A DNA stretch of 64,000 nt, taken from Janthinobacterium fluminis. GTDB lineage: Bacteria; Pseudomonadota; Gammaproteobacteria; Burkholderiales; Burkholderiaceae_D. The notes under the pieces are model-generated. The model was not told the DNA's origin. It saw only the letters and a list, made by a program, of their open reading frames with translations, and did not search any database. Position numbers and translations under genes: made by a program. The DNA lies in the NCBI RefSeq assembly GCF_028595325.1, contig NZ_JAQQXR010000001.1, positions 62,001 through 126,000 on the forward strand, in the 5' to 3' direction. Positions 10,431 to 17,733 of the stretch are shown piece after piece. Every line of letters begins with the position of its first letter. Positions within the stretch are counted from its first letter, which is position 1.

Positions 10431-11039
10431 GTGGAACAACACCGTAACGACGTTCAGAATGGTAATGGTGGTGTTTATGAGCCATTACAGCCTCTCGCGG
10501 TAGCAGGGACTAGTGCGATGCTCGGCGGATCCGGCACCGCCGCGTTGGCTACCACCTCTGCTGGACGGGCATTTTTGGCCTTTTTGGGTTTCGGGCTTGA
10601 GATGCAATCAATGGCCGACGGTGTTCCTTCGGGAGGTCGAACCTTGAACCTGGATGCTGGGGACAACGCGATGGCTGGAGCAATCAACGTTGATCTTCGA
10701 GCTGTAAACGGTGTAAATGTGGTTGCGGATGCGACTAAGCTGCCTTTTAAGAATGGATCATTCTCGCAGGCTCATTCTATAAATCCGTTTGGGTTCAATC
10801 CTGTTAGTGCGGAAACGGCGAGGGTAATGCAACCGGGTGGAATGTTGTACGTCACGGGTTCTCCCGCCAATAGATTTGCGAAGCCAATGGGTGCGCTTGA
10901 TGCAAAGGCTGCCGGATTTGAAGTGATTTCTTCGGGGCCGATGGTGAGATCGCATGCATTTGGTGTGCAGAAGAGCACCAGAGGTGAGCCGCTACCTATG
11001 AATAGTTCAATTACCACCGTTTATCGTAGAGTGCCATAA
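10431..11039 (+). CDS. Methyltransferase-like toxin C-terminal domain (orphan, probable)
   Basis: A 202-residue protein, unlike its neighbours in base use. The N-terminal part (residues 20-65) is Gly/Ala-rich and linker-like. From about residue 68 a Rossmann-type strand appears (GRTLNLDAGDN), then GAINVDLRA, NVVADATKLPFKNGSFSQAH and ARVMQPGGMLYVTG. These match motifs I to post-II/IV of class I methyltransferases in the form seen at the C-termini of Rhs/CDI-type toxins. It starts with GTG, and the frame is open to the ltaE end, as expected for a detached C-terminal piece of a larger protein. The next gene, 11 bp downstream, is small enough to be its immunity partner. Not proven to be expressed. 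Confidence 0.5.
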   Translation: MEQHRNDVQNGNGGVYEPLQPLAVAGTSAMLGGSGTAALATTSAGRAFLAFLGFGLEMQSMADGVPSGGRTLNLDAGDNAMAGAINVDLRAVNGVNVVADATKLPFKNGSFSQAHSINPFGFNPVSAETARVMQPGGMLYVTGSPANRFAKPMGALDAKAAGFEVISSGPMVRSHAFGVQKSTRGEPLPMNSSITTVYRRVP

Positions 11040-11050
11040 GAGGATCAGCT

Positions 11051-11371
11051 ATGCAGCGAATGAAAGAATTTATGGAACACATTGTCGCCAATCGAGTTAA
11101 TGGCCTGCCAGCTGATGCAGTGTCAGAGGTATTCGATAGGTTAATTTGGTGTATGGTCGATAATGGTGAGGAAATTGGTCAGGTCAGACGCGAATGGTTC
11201 CATTCCGACGATAAATATAAGGTGGAAGTGGCCTTGAATATGAACGAAGTTTATCCGTTTCCGACAAGGGCTGAGATGGAGAGTCACTTCACAAGGATTG
11301 CATCGTGTTGGCCGGATTTGAATGATAAATGCGAGCATTGGCTTGCTAAATGGGACGAGCAATTTTTATGA
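11051..11371 (+). CDS. Small acidic protein, probable immunity partner
   Basis: A 106-residue acidic protein of no family I recognise, with many Trp and Glu residues (for example LIWCMVDNGEEIGQVRREWF, and the C-terminus HWLAKWDEQF). It begins 11 bp after the methyltransferase-like toxin domain on the same strand and has the same AT-rich composition. GAGGATC lies upstream of the ATG. Small size, acidity and position are what is expected of an immunity protein; that is inference only. Confidence 0.5.
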   Translation: MQRMKEFMEHIVANRVNGLPADAVSEVFDRLIWCMVDNGEEIGQVRREWFHSDDKYKVEVALNMNEVYPFPTRAEMESHFTRIASCWPDLNDKCEHWLAKWDEQFL

Positions 11372-11518
11372 TCTGAAACTGACTCGGCAAGAAGTCGTTG
11401 AGGATTAGCTGTGGCTATTTCCGGGGCGCGGGGTCAGTGACCACATCCCAACACGGTCTCGTCCGTGGACAATGCCTAGCTTTAGCGGCGGGCCGGACGG
11501 AAGCGGTGGCACGGGTGA

Positions 11519-11788
11519 CTCGTATCCTGTTCGTATCCTGTCGTATCCCATCGGCCACTGGTCGTATCCCATTTGTATACCGTTCGTATCATGCCGAAAA
11601 TGCCGCCCGGTGCTGTTGCCGCCGCTGGTAACCGCCAGCGAGGGCCGGTGCGGGGTACGGTGCGACCAGGTATGGAAAATCTGTCCAAGGCTCAGATTGA
11701 GGCGCAGCAGGCTCCGCGCGTCCAAGATATTCGCGTTGAGATTCAAAAAAATTTCGTTGACAAGATTTTTGATCTTTTGGGGAAGTAA
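11519..11788 (+). pseudogene. Toxin-tail fragment overlapping the next gene
   Basis: An open frame with no good start. Its first part runs through a short tandem repeat (TCGTATCC units). Its second half reads as real protein: MENLSKAQIEAQQAPRVQD and KNFVDKIFDLLGK at the stop. The TAA stop shares bases with the ATG of the next gene (TAATG, 11786-11790), a coupling typical of toxin-C-terminus/immunity pairs. Interpreted as the residual 3' end of a larger toxin gene; the parent protein is not identified. Confidence 0.4.
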
Positions 11789-12240
11789 TGGAACAGGAAC
11801 GCACATGCTTGAACGGTAGGCGATTAATCATCTCTGATCGGCGCAGCTTCCGCGATGACTTGGCTGCGTCTGGTGCTATTCCTCGCGTAACTCTTTTGTC
11901 GGCCTGGCGCGCTGAGCCGGGTTCTCTGATATTCTGGGAGGAAATTGTTGAAGATTTGCTAGAGGATGGTTGTACATATTTTGTCTGTGCGGGAGATTTT
12001 GCTGAAGAATTGCACGATCTAGTGGATAACTTGATTTTTCGGCAGTCCCGCTGTGCAACAGTGGCGACGACGTACCATAATGACGATTGTCCAAGCGACG
12101 TCATTAACTTCTTCGTTTATACGACGACTTTGGAAGAAATTTCTAACGAAGCCTTACTCGCAATTCTTGAGCCAGGACTGCCATATGATTGCGACCTCTT
12201 AATGTCTCTTCGGAATGAGTGCCATTTAGGGCGGCGGTGA
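11788..12240 (+). CDS. Immunity-like protein (possible DUF7684 relative)
   Basis: A 150-residue acidic protein. A central region FWEEIVEDLLEDGCTYFVCAGDFAEELHDLVDNL, here cited only by its core TYFVCAGDFAEELHD, resembles a small-protein family found beside polymorphic toxins (DUF7684, from memory). It also has the later segment VINFFVYTTTLEEISNEA. Its start overlaps the stop of the preceding toxin-tail fragment, which argues for a coupled immunity role. AT-rich compared with the chromosome. Family assignment is tentative. Confidence 0.5.
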   Translation: MEQERTCLNGRRLIISDRRSFRDDLAASGAIPRVTLLSAWRAEPGSLIFWEEIVEDLLEDGCTYFVCAGDFAEELHDLVDNLIFRQSRCATVATTYHNDDCPSDVINFFVYTTTLEEISNEALLAILEPGLPYDCDLLMSLRNECHLGRR

Positions 12241-12445
12241 CGCCTGCGGCGGAGGCGCAATGGCGACGGGCCCAAAACTCGCATTAGGGGGTCTCGCTCT
12301 TTTAACTGGATAACGCACCCCACGCATGGCGCGGAAACCCGCATGGATGCTGGGATTTGGCCGCTGCGGTACGATAGGATGCAGTGAGCTACGCTGATTC
12401 GGCAAACAGGGGAGGTGCCGGTAGTCCTAGTAGGAATGACATAAT
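12241..12445. other. Gene-free segment in the island
   Basis: About 205 bp with no convincing reading frame, RNA gene or repeat. It contains short open stretches such as one reading FNWITHPTHGAETRMD that may be relic coding sequence, but nothing can be assigned. Confidence 0.4.
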
Positions 12446-12700
12446 TTGGGAGACAATGCTATCGAGCCCAAACAGATACGTTACTCAGTCTGCGTCATGT
12501 GTGGGCCACTAAAAACAGCTGGGAAAAATTGGGGTGTTGTGGCACCTTCAAAAACAAACTCTTACGTGGAGTTCAATGCTCCTGTAGGCTCTATGTTGCC
12601 TATGCCAAAGATTGGCCCACGAGATAATGGAGTGGTTATTCCTTCATTAATGCTGTATCCAATTGGTGATAAAAATCAAATTTACTATCAAGCGCCTTGA
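12446..12700 (+). pseudogene. Small hypothetical protein or toxin-tail fragment
   Basis: An 84-residue open frame beginning with TTG just after an upstream in-frame stop. It contains NWGVVAPSKTNSYVEFNAPVG and ends YPIGDKNQIYYQAP. No family recognised. It looks like the end of a longer secreted or toxin protein, because it lacks a good start and is followed at 52 bp by another small gene of the same composition. It could instead be a genuine small gene. Confidence 0.35.
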
Positions 12701-12752
12701 TGGAAAGTTTTGGAGACAGCCGTCCTCACGCTAATTTTGTAAAGGAATTTAT

Positions 12753-13241
12753 GTGGGATCGATCGAAGTAGTAAGGAATTTATTTGATGGAATTGGTTTT
12801 TTTGCATATCAGGCAGCGCAATCGTTGGATCGTGCTTTGCGCTCGGATTTACAAGAGCTTCGATTATTTTATGCCGAAAGAAATAAATCGGAAGAATTGG
12901 CCTTTGCGGTCGTAGAGCTTCAGCCTTTTCTTGGGGAGATTAATGGTAACTTCTTCAATAAATTGTTGGGTGGAAGCATTAAAACGATTGATCTTTGGAT
13001 TATGAGTCGTTTGCTGTTTGATTTTTCTGCGGTAATAAAAGGTGGTAATCATTCTGGCGAGAATTTGGGATGTCTGCGCTATTGCCTGATAGTTAATTCG
13101 ATGAAATTTATGAATAAAAGTAAAACTAGAAGAAAAGGAAAGATTTTGCCTGATTGCTTGAACTTTTATAATCGAAATGATATTGTTGGTAAGGGAGTGG
13201 AGATTGAATATTTTCTTGGTCAGCACTGGGCAGATTCATGA
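12753..13241 (+). CDS. Hypothetical protein, possible immunity gene
   Basis: A 162-residue protein of unknown family in very AT-rich DNA. It starts with GTG at 12753, with AAAGGAA six bases upstream. It has a mixed helical content (RNLFDGIGFFAYQAAQSLDRA; KTIDLWIMSRLLFDFSAV) and a basic segment MNKSKTRRKGK near residue 115. No signal peptide. It follows a tail-like fragment, repeating the fragment-plus-small-gene pattern of this island. Function unknown. Confidence 0.45.
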   Translation: MGSIEVVRNLFDGIGFFAYQAAQSLDRALRSDLQELRLFYAERNKSEELAFAVVELQPFLGEINGNFFNKLLGGSIKTIDLWIMSRLLFDFSAVIKGGNHSGENLGCLRYCLIVNSMKFMNKSKTRRKGKILPDCLNFYNRNDIVGKGVEIEYFLGQHWADS

Positions 13242-13541
13242 GCCAGAGAAATAGAAAGGCTAATGGCCACGCTTGCTGCGTCTCCAGCCCCGTTTGATCG
13301 TAAACGCGCGTTCGCCTTCCGCGTCTTACCGATGCCACATTCCGGCGGTTGATCGCCGATGTCGGTTGGATATGCCAATTTGGCTAGAAGGATGAATTGA
13401 TCAGCGTTTTCATAGGTATATTGCCGGAAGTTGGCAGGAAAGATGCTGGTGGTTGTTGCAGGTGCCGCGCCTCTTACACGTGCAGCTAATGCTAAGCTGA
13501 TCTATGAAATTCAAATTGATTTTTTTTGATTGGGGAAAACG
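13242..13541. other. Intergenic segment with an IS481-like relic
   Basis: About 300 bp without an intact gene. The minus strand at 13280-13305 reads VYDQTGLET, which corresponds to the very C-terminus of IS481-family transposases, and shares about 17 of 20 bases with the relic near 15270. The rest holds nothing I can assign. Confidence 0.4.
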
Positions 13542-14018
13542 TTGATTACTATTCGATTTGAAACTGGAGAAGAACGAATAGTCGATCGTGATTCTTTGAG
13601 CGGCGCGTGCTTTGACGGCGACAGCCTACATCGCGCAATATTCGAAGGAATGGATCTTAGCCAGGCGACATTCCGCAATGCGAATGTGAGAAATGCCATT
13701 TTCAACGACGCGATTATTGAGGGCGGAGCGTTTGCAGGGGCAGCGTTAATGAATAGCTTATTTCTGCGAGCGAACCTGCGGTGTGCGGATTTCACTCAAG
13801 CAGTTGCAGTCTATGCGGACTTTTCTGGCGCAGATATTTGGAAAGCAAACTTTGAGGGCGCAGATATAGGTGGAGCCAGCTTTAGAGGCGCGAATCTATG
13901 CGGAGCTAATTTGCTATGCAAGAGAATAGAGGAGGCAGAATTTTTTGATGCCATTTATGATGATATGACGATTTGGCCAGTCGGGTTTGATCCAGTCGGG
14001 GCCCGTTGTAAAAAGTGA
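13542..14018 (+). CDS. Pentapeptide-repeat protein
   Basis: A 158-residue protein made mostly of A(D/N)LxX pentapeptide repeats, from about residue 24 to 132: for example LSGACFDGDSLHRAIFEGMD and GANLCGANLL near the end. Such repeats form a right-handed quadrilateral beta helix. Some members mimic DNA and protect gyrase; others are effectors or immunity factors. The TTG at 13542 is favoured because GGGGA lies five bases upstream; an in-frame TTG at 13530 has none. No signal peptide or other domain. Its location among toxin remnants suggests an immunity or effector-associated role, which is inference. Confidence 0.75.
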   Translation: MITIRFETGEERIVDRDSLSGACFDGDSLHRAIFEGMDLSQATFRNANVRNAIFNDAIIEGGAFAGAALMNSLFLRANLRCADFTQAVAVYADFSGADIWKANFEGADIGGASFRGANLCGANLLCKRIEEAEFFDAIYDDMTIWPVGFDPVGARCKK

Positions 14019-14115
14019 TCAGGCTCAGTCAATTGCGAAGGTTGCGGAACTCGTCGGTCCGAACGGGGGGGATGGGTTTGGCGTGGAAAGCCTCCACAAG
14101 GCGGGGATCAAGTAG
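14017..14115 (+). pseudogene. Toxin C-terminal tail fragment
   Basis: A 32-codon open stretch overlapping the end of the pentapeptide gene by 2 bp. It reads DQAQSIAKVAELVG, then GGDGFGVESLHKAGIK and stop. It has no start codon. The Gly-rich ending resembles C-termini of polymorphic toxins. Interpreted as a 3' remnant joined here by recombination. Confidence 0.4.
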
Positions 14116-14304
14116 GTATCCGCATCCAGAAAATTTTTCTCTCAAATTAATCGTGTTGAATTCAATCAGTGTCGTCGTTGGGGCATACGACGGCGAGAGC
14201 TATCTCGTTTGGTGCCGGATTAGCGATACCCGCAGCGCAGAGGCCAAGGGGACTCGACACTTATGGGCGTCAGCCGTTCCCGCCAGGTACTTTGTTTCAA
14301 TCAG

Positions 14305-14769
14305 ATGAAAGATGATTTTATGATCTACCAATATCCAGTAGGAGTTGACTGTGTTTGGTTGGCATCCGATGCGGCAGGAAATCTGGCCGCGTTCGTTACC
14401 GGAGGGGAGGGGGCAATTCCTTCTAGTGTTTTAAGTAATAACTCCATCCAGATCGAGGATGTCGAAATGTCCATATGTGGCTTGGATGTGGTTTCTGATG
14501 CGAGATTGCTCGTGCCAATGCCACGGCCCGATGATTTCATAGATATCGCAAAGCGAGGGATCTACGTTTTTGACTGGCAGGATGTAAGTCGTATATCGCG
14601 AAATCGGATCGGGATGTATGAAAAAATCGCCATCCCGACCAATCCGATAGGGCTAGAAATTTTGCCAAATGACTTGAGAAATTTGGCTGAGAGCGTTAAA
14701 TTTGTCTCCTTGTTTTTTTCTGAATATTCAAGAGTCGATGTGGAAATGCTGTTTGAATGTAGAAATTGA
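14305..14769 (+). CDS. Hypothetical immunity-like protein
   Basis: A 154-residue protein beginning MKDDFMIYQYPVGVD. The segment CVWLASDAAGNLAAFVTGGEG and the hydrophobic middle (DARLLVPMPRPDDFIDIAKRG) resemble small proteins encoded next to Rhs-type toxins, but I cannot name the family. The ATG at 14305 is chosen; ATG 14320 is an alternative, and frames further upstream are open without support. It follows a toxin-tail fragment by about 190 bp, so an immunity role is plausible. Confidence 0.5.
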   Translation: MKDDFMIYQYPVGVDCVWLASDAAGNLAAFVTGGEGAIPSSVLSNNSIQIEDVEMSICGLDVVSDARLLVPMPRPDDFIDIAKRGIYVFDWQDVSRISRNRIGMYEKIAIPTNPIGLEILPNDLRNLAESVKFVSLFFSEYSRVDVEMLFECRN

Positions 14770-14778
14770 TGGTGCGAA

Positions 14779-15153
14779 ATGAAAAATGAGCATGAAAAAA
14801 TTAATTTTAAATATGTGATGTGCTGGGTGCTAATGTTTCTGGTAATTATCGCCGCTGTATTTCTTTGGAAGGGTAGGGGTAGTATGGGTAATTGTGGTCG
14901 CACCGCAGCTGAACTTTCTATTGCGGCAAACTCGGAATTGCATGTCGGGTCTGGTGGCGCTTCGGTTGAAAATTTTCTGTTGAGAAAAAATATTAAATAT
15001 TCGTACGATGAGTTTTCCGGCAGATTTCAAGGAATAATTCGTTCCGAAGAAAATGGCCGGAGCAATGGCTGCGCCGTGGTCGCACATGTTTACGTGGATA
15101 AGGATATGCGTTATATTAAATCGGAATTTATAACTAGTTATACGGGGTTGTAA
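14779..15153 (+). CDS. Small membrane-anchored hypothetical protein
   Basis: A 124-residue protein with a short charged N-terminus (MKNEHEKINFK) and one strong membrane helix at about residues 13-31 (VMCWVLMFLVIIAAVFLW), followed by a periplasmic-looking domain of about 90 residues with two cysteines. It starts 9 bp after the preceding gene, so they are likely co-transcribed. No family recognised. Confidence 0.55.
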   Translation: MKNEHEKINFKYVMCWVLMFLVIIAAVFLWKGRGSMGNCGRTAAELSIAANSELHVGSGGASVENFLLRKNIKYSYDEFSGRFQGIIRSEENGRSNGCAVVAHVYVDKDMRYIKSEFITSYTGL

Positions 15154-15219
15154 ATATTTAGTTTCGATAAATGGTCGCACTCCAGATCTGCCGGAGAAAA
15201 ACTGAGGTGCCTGGGAAAG

Positions 15220-15435
15220 TTAGTCCGCTACAGCCCGATCAATTACTCTCCCGGGTAGGTATTTGTCTAGTCCCGTTTGATCGTGAGCGCGTTTAACGAA
15301 TAGCTCCGGTTTGGCCGGCTGCCATTCTTTCAGCGCCTGGATTGGCGTTTTTGCGCCGATGGCAGCGCTTTCGTCCCTGGCTATATCGGCGATGTGACGC
15401 CTTAATTTTCCATCCAGTGCGTTGCTAACTTTGTC
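15220..15435 (-). pseudogene. IS481-family transposase remnant (3' end)
   Basis: On the minus strand the frame reads TPIQALKEWQ, then PELFVKRAHDQTGLD, and ends YLPGRVIDRAVAD and stop. This matches the conserved C-terminus of IS481/integrase-core transposases (TPxQALxEWQ...PELFVKRV...QTGLD). The catalytic DDE region is absent and the frame closes upstream, so this is a relic. No inverted repeats are visible. Confidence 0.65.
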
Positions 15436-15582
15436 TTACCCAAGCCAACATCGCGCTGGCTGGGTGTTTGCGCAGGATGTCGGGCGGCGCCAAGCGTTGG
15501 CAGCGGGTTCTGACTGCCCCTGCGGCCCGCCTGTGGCATAGCAGGTACAATACCGCTTTCCCTTCGTTCTTCTCTCTTTTCA
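15436..15582. other. Intergenic, boundary of the AT-rich island
   Basis: About 147 bp with no gene. Base composition returns to chromosomal GC here. A weak promoter for the following gene may be present but is not convincing. Confidence 0.4.
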
Positions 15583-16329
15583 ATGACATCCTCCAGTACA
15601 GATTCCACCGTCCGCCTCGCCAAACGCCTGGCGGAGTCGCTTCCCTGTTCGCGCCGCGAGGCCGAGCTGTATATCGGGGGCGGCTGGGTCAGCGTGGACG
15701 GCGAGTTGGTGGAGGAGCCGGGCGCGCGCGTCGCCCCAGAGCAGCGAGTCGAGCTGGCGCCCGGCGCCACGCTGGAGGAGATTCCTCCGGTGACGATCCT
15801 GCTGCACAAGCCTGCCGGCTTCAGCGCCGGCATCGGCCGCGACGGCACGCCGGCCCTGAGCTGTCTTGGCAAGGATACCCTGGCCGAGGCCGGCCACGGC
15901 GGCAAGCGTTTCCTGAAATGCCATTTGAATGGCCTGACGCTGACCAATCCGCTCGACACCAAGGCCAGCGGTCTGTTGATCTTCACGCAGGATTTCCGCG
16001 TCGCGCGCAAGCTGGTGGATGAGGCGGCGCGGGTCGAGCAGGAGTTCATTGTCGAGGTGGCGGGCGATATCGCGCCGAACGGGTTGGCGTTGCTCAATCA
16101 CGGCTTGCCGTTCAACGGCAAGCCGCTGGCGCCGATCAAGGTGAGTTGGCAGAACGAAACCCGGTTGCGCTTTGCGCTGAAGGGGGTGCAGCCCGCTCAG
16201 ATCGAGCATATGTGCAAGATGGTGGGGCTGTCGGTGGTGGCGATGAAGCGGCTGCGCGTAGGGCGTATTTCGATGGCGGCGCTGCAGTCTGGGCAGTGGC
16301 GCTATTTGCAGGATTTTGAGCGCTTTTGA
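15583..16329 (+). CDS. Ribosomal large-subunit pseudouridine synthase (RsuA/RluF type)
   Basis: A 248-residue rRNA pseudouridine synthase. An S4 RNA-binding domain spans residues about 8-62 (AKRLAESLPCSRREAELYI, GGWVSVDG). The catalytic domain follows with LHKPAGFSAG and the active-site Asp in TNPLDTKASGLLIFTQD; the usual GRLD is NPLD here, so the Asp is kept. The C-terminal QIEHMCKMVGLSVVAMKRLR corresponds to the RQIRRMC motif with its arginines changed. The overall plan is closest to RluF, which modifies 23S rRNA and tRNA-Tyr. The target in this organism is uncertain because of the two altered motifs. Confidence 0.8.
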   Translation: MTSSSTDSTVRLAKRLAESLPCSRREAELYIGGGWVSVDGELVEEPGARVAPEQRVELAPGATLEEIPPVTILLHKPAGFSAGIGRDGTPALSCLGKDTLAEAGHGGKRFLKCHLNGLTLTNPLDTKASGLLIFTQDFRVARKLVDEAARVEQEFIVEVAGDIAPNGLALLNHGLPFNGKPLAPIKVSWQNETRLRFALKGVQPAQIEHMCKMVGLSVVAMKRLRVGRISMAALQSGQWRYLQDFERF

Positions 16330-16353
16330 GTTGCGCGCGGCTTGTGTCGACAG

Positions 16354-16410
16354 CTGGGGTCTGACCCCAGACGACCGGGGTCTGACCCCAGACGACCGGG
16401 GTCAGACCCC
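16354..16410. repeat. Triple palindromic repeat, candidate bidirectional terminator
   Basis: Three copies of the palindrome GGGGTCWGACCCC at 16356, 16377 and 16398, separated by AGACGACC (period 21 bp); the third copy carries the reverse-complement centre. It lies between two convergent genes, 24 bp after the pseudouridine synthase stop and 15 bp from the RDD stop, so it may end transcription from both sides. Confidence 0.85.
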
Positions 16411-16425
16411 GGCGGCGTCGGTGTT

Positions 16426-16953
16426 TTAAGCGGCTTTGTTCTTGTTCGCTTTGACTGGCTTCGGCAGCAGGATCAGGCGCGTGCCGAGTAATTTGTCGTG
16501 CAGCATCTGGCGGTCTTTGTCGAGGAAGGCCGTGGCGGCCCAGGCTGCCATGCCGACGCCGATGGCGATGCCCATCTGTCCCTTGTGCAGGTCGAAGGCG
16601 TAGCACGCCACCAGCGCCGGCAAAAACCATCCCCACGCCAGCATGAAGCGCGCCGCCGCGATCTTGATCGGCAGCCGCGCGTAGCCCGGCTTGACCAGTT
16701 TGATGCGCCAGGTTTTCATCGCCAGCGTGTGGCCGCTGTCGCTCCAGAAGTGGATGAAGTAGGCGGCCGTGACGAGGAAGAGCGTGAATTGCAGTCCGTG
16801 CGTGTAGGCCGTCGTTTGGCGGTTTTGCGTCGCTAGCAGGTAGACGGCAACGGCGGCCAGCTCCACGGCCGCCAGCAGCAGCGTTTCGTAAATCATGCAG
16901 ATGAGGCGGCGTCGGACGGTGGGCGTGGTAATGCTGAGCTTACTATTTGACAT
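16426..16953 (-). CDS. RDD-family membrane protein
   Basis: A 175-residue inner-membrane protein with RDD-domain features: RRRLICMIYETLLL at the N-terminus, three to four hydrophobic helices, SDSGHTLAMKTWRIKLVKP, and the late acidic DKDRQMLHDKLLGTRLIL. RDD proteins are small multi-span proteins of mostly unknown or transport-related function. It is the last gene of the sigma-DUF3619-DUF3106-RDD operon; its start overlaps the DUF3106 gene by 11 bp, indicating coupling. Confidence 0.85.
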   Translation of the reverse strand: MSNSKLSITTPTVRRRLICMIYETLLLAAVELAAVAVYLLATQNRQTTAYTHGLQFTLFLVTAAYFIHFWSDSGHTLAMKTWRIKLVKPGYARLPIKIAAARFMLAWGWFLPALVACYAFDLHKGQMGIAIGVGMAAWAATAFLDKDRQMLHDKLLGTRLILLPKPVKANKNKAA

Positions 16954-17731
16954 TGGTTGGTGCTACCGGGCTGGCCGGGGTAACGGTGGAGGGGAGGGCG
17001 CTGGCCGGCGCAGCCGGCGCCGGTGCCGGCACTGTCGCGGCCGGCGCGCTTGCCGGGGCAGCAGCCGGCGTGGCCGGCGTTGCCGGCGCCGGCAGGGCGC
17101 CAGGCGCGGCGGCCGGCGGCGCCACAGGCGCCTTGACCGGCGCGATGGTCTTGGCCTTGCTTTGCGCCGCGCTCGGCAGATTCGCCAGTTGTTTCTTCGC
17201 GGCCGCGGCGGCGGCGAGTTTTTGTTTTTCGTCTTCGGGCAGTTGCTGGTACTGTTCCCATTGCGCCGATTTCTGGCTCGGTTCGATTTTCTTCGCGCGC
17301 GTGTAGTTCTCGCGCACCAGGCGGCGCTGTTCCGGCGTCAGTTTGATCCATTCGCGCATGCGTTCGTGCACGCGCAGTTGCTCGTCCGGCTTCATCGAGG
17401 CGAAGCGGTTGGCGATGTCCAGCCATTTTTGCTTGCGCGCGCTTTCCAGCTTGTCCCATTCGGCCGCCAGCGGCAGCAGGGCTTCCTGTTGTGGACGGCT
17501 GAGTTCGGCCCAGCGCGGCTTGTCGAGCGCTTTCGGCGCGCCCTTGGCCGGCGCGGCGCGGCCGGCGCTCAGGGTTTTCGCGGGCACGGGCGTGCCGGCG
17601 GCCGGGGTGGCCGGGGCCGTCGCGGCGGCGGGCGCCGGCGCCGACGGCGCGTTCGCGTTCACCCACGAGGCGCCCGCCAGCGCAGCCGCGCCCAGGCCGA
17701 TCAATGCATTGCGAACCTTGGTGCGGGCCAT
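16943..17731 (-). CDS. DUF3106 periplasmic protein
   Basis: A 262-residue exported protein. An N-terminal signal peptide or anchor (ALIGLGAAALAGASWVNANA) precedes an Ala/Pro linker. Next is a DUF3106 region of Trp-spaced helical repeats (RPQQEALLPLAAEWDKLES, KQKWLDIANRFASMKPDEQ, RMREWIKLTPEQRRLVREN), then a second long Ala/Pro tail. The function of DUF3106 is unknown; the repeats resemble those of periplasmic stress-sensing helical proteins. It is in an operon with an ECF sigma factor and a candidate anti-sigma protein. Confidence 0.82.
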   Translation of the reverse strand: MARTKVRNALIGLGAAALAGASWVNANAPSAPAPAAATAPATPAAGTPVPAKTLSAGRAAPAKGAPKALDKPRWAELSRPQQEALLPLAAEWDKLESARKQKWLDIANRFASMKPDEQLRVHERMREWIKLTPEQRRLVRENYTRAKKIEPSQKSAQWEQYQQLPEDEKQKLAAAAAAKKQLANLPSAAQSKAKTIAPVKAPVAPPAAAPGALPAPATPATPAAAPASAPAATVPAPAPAAPASALPSTVTPASPVAPTNVK

Positions 17732-17733
17732 GC

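Noticed and set aside
14116-14304. Gene before 14305 in the toxin island
   Set aside because: An open frame exists with a segment reading GAYDGESYLVWCRISDTR, but it has no start signal and no match I recognise; left unannotated.
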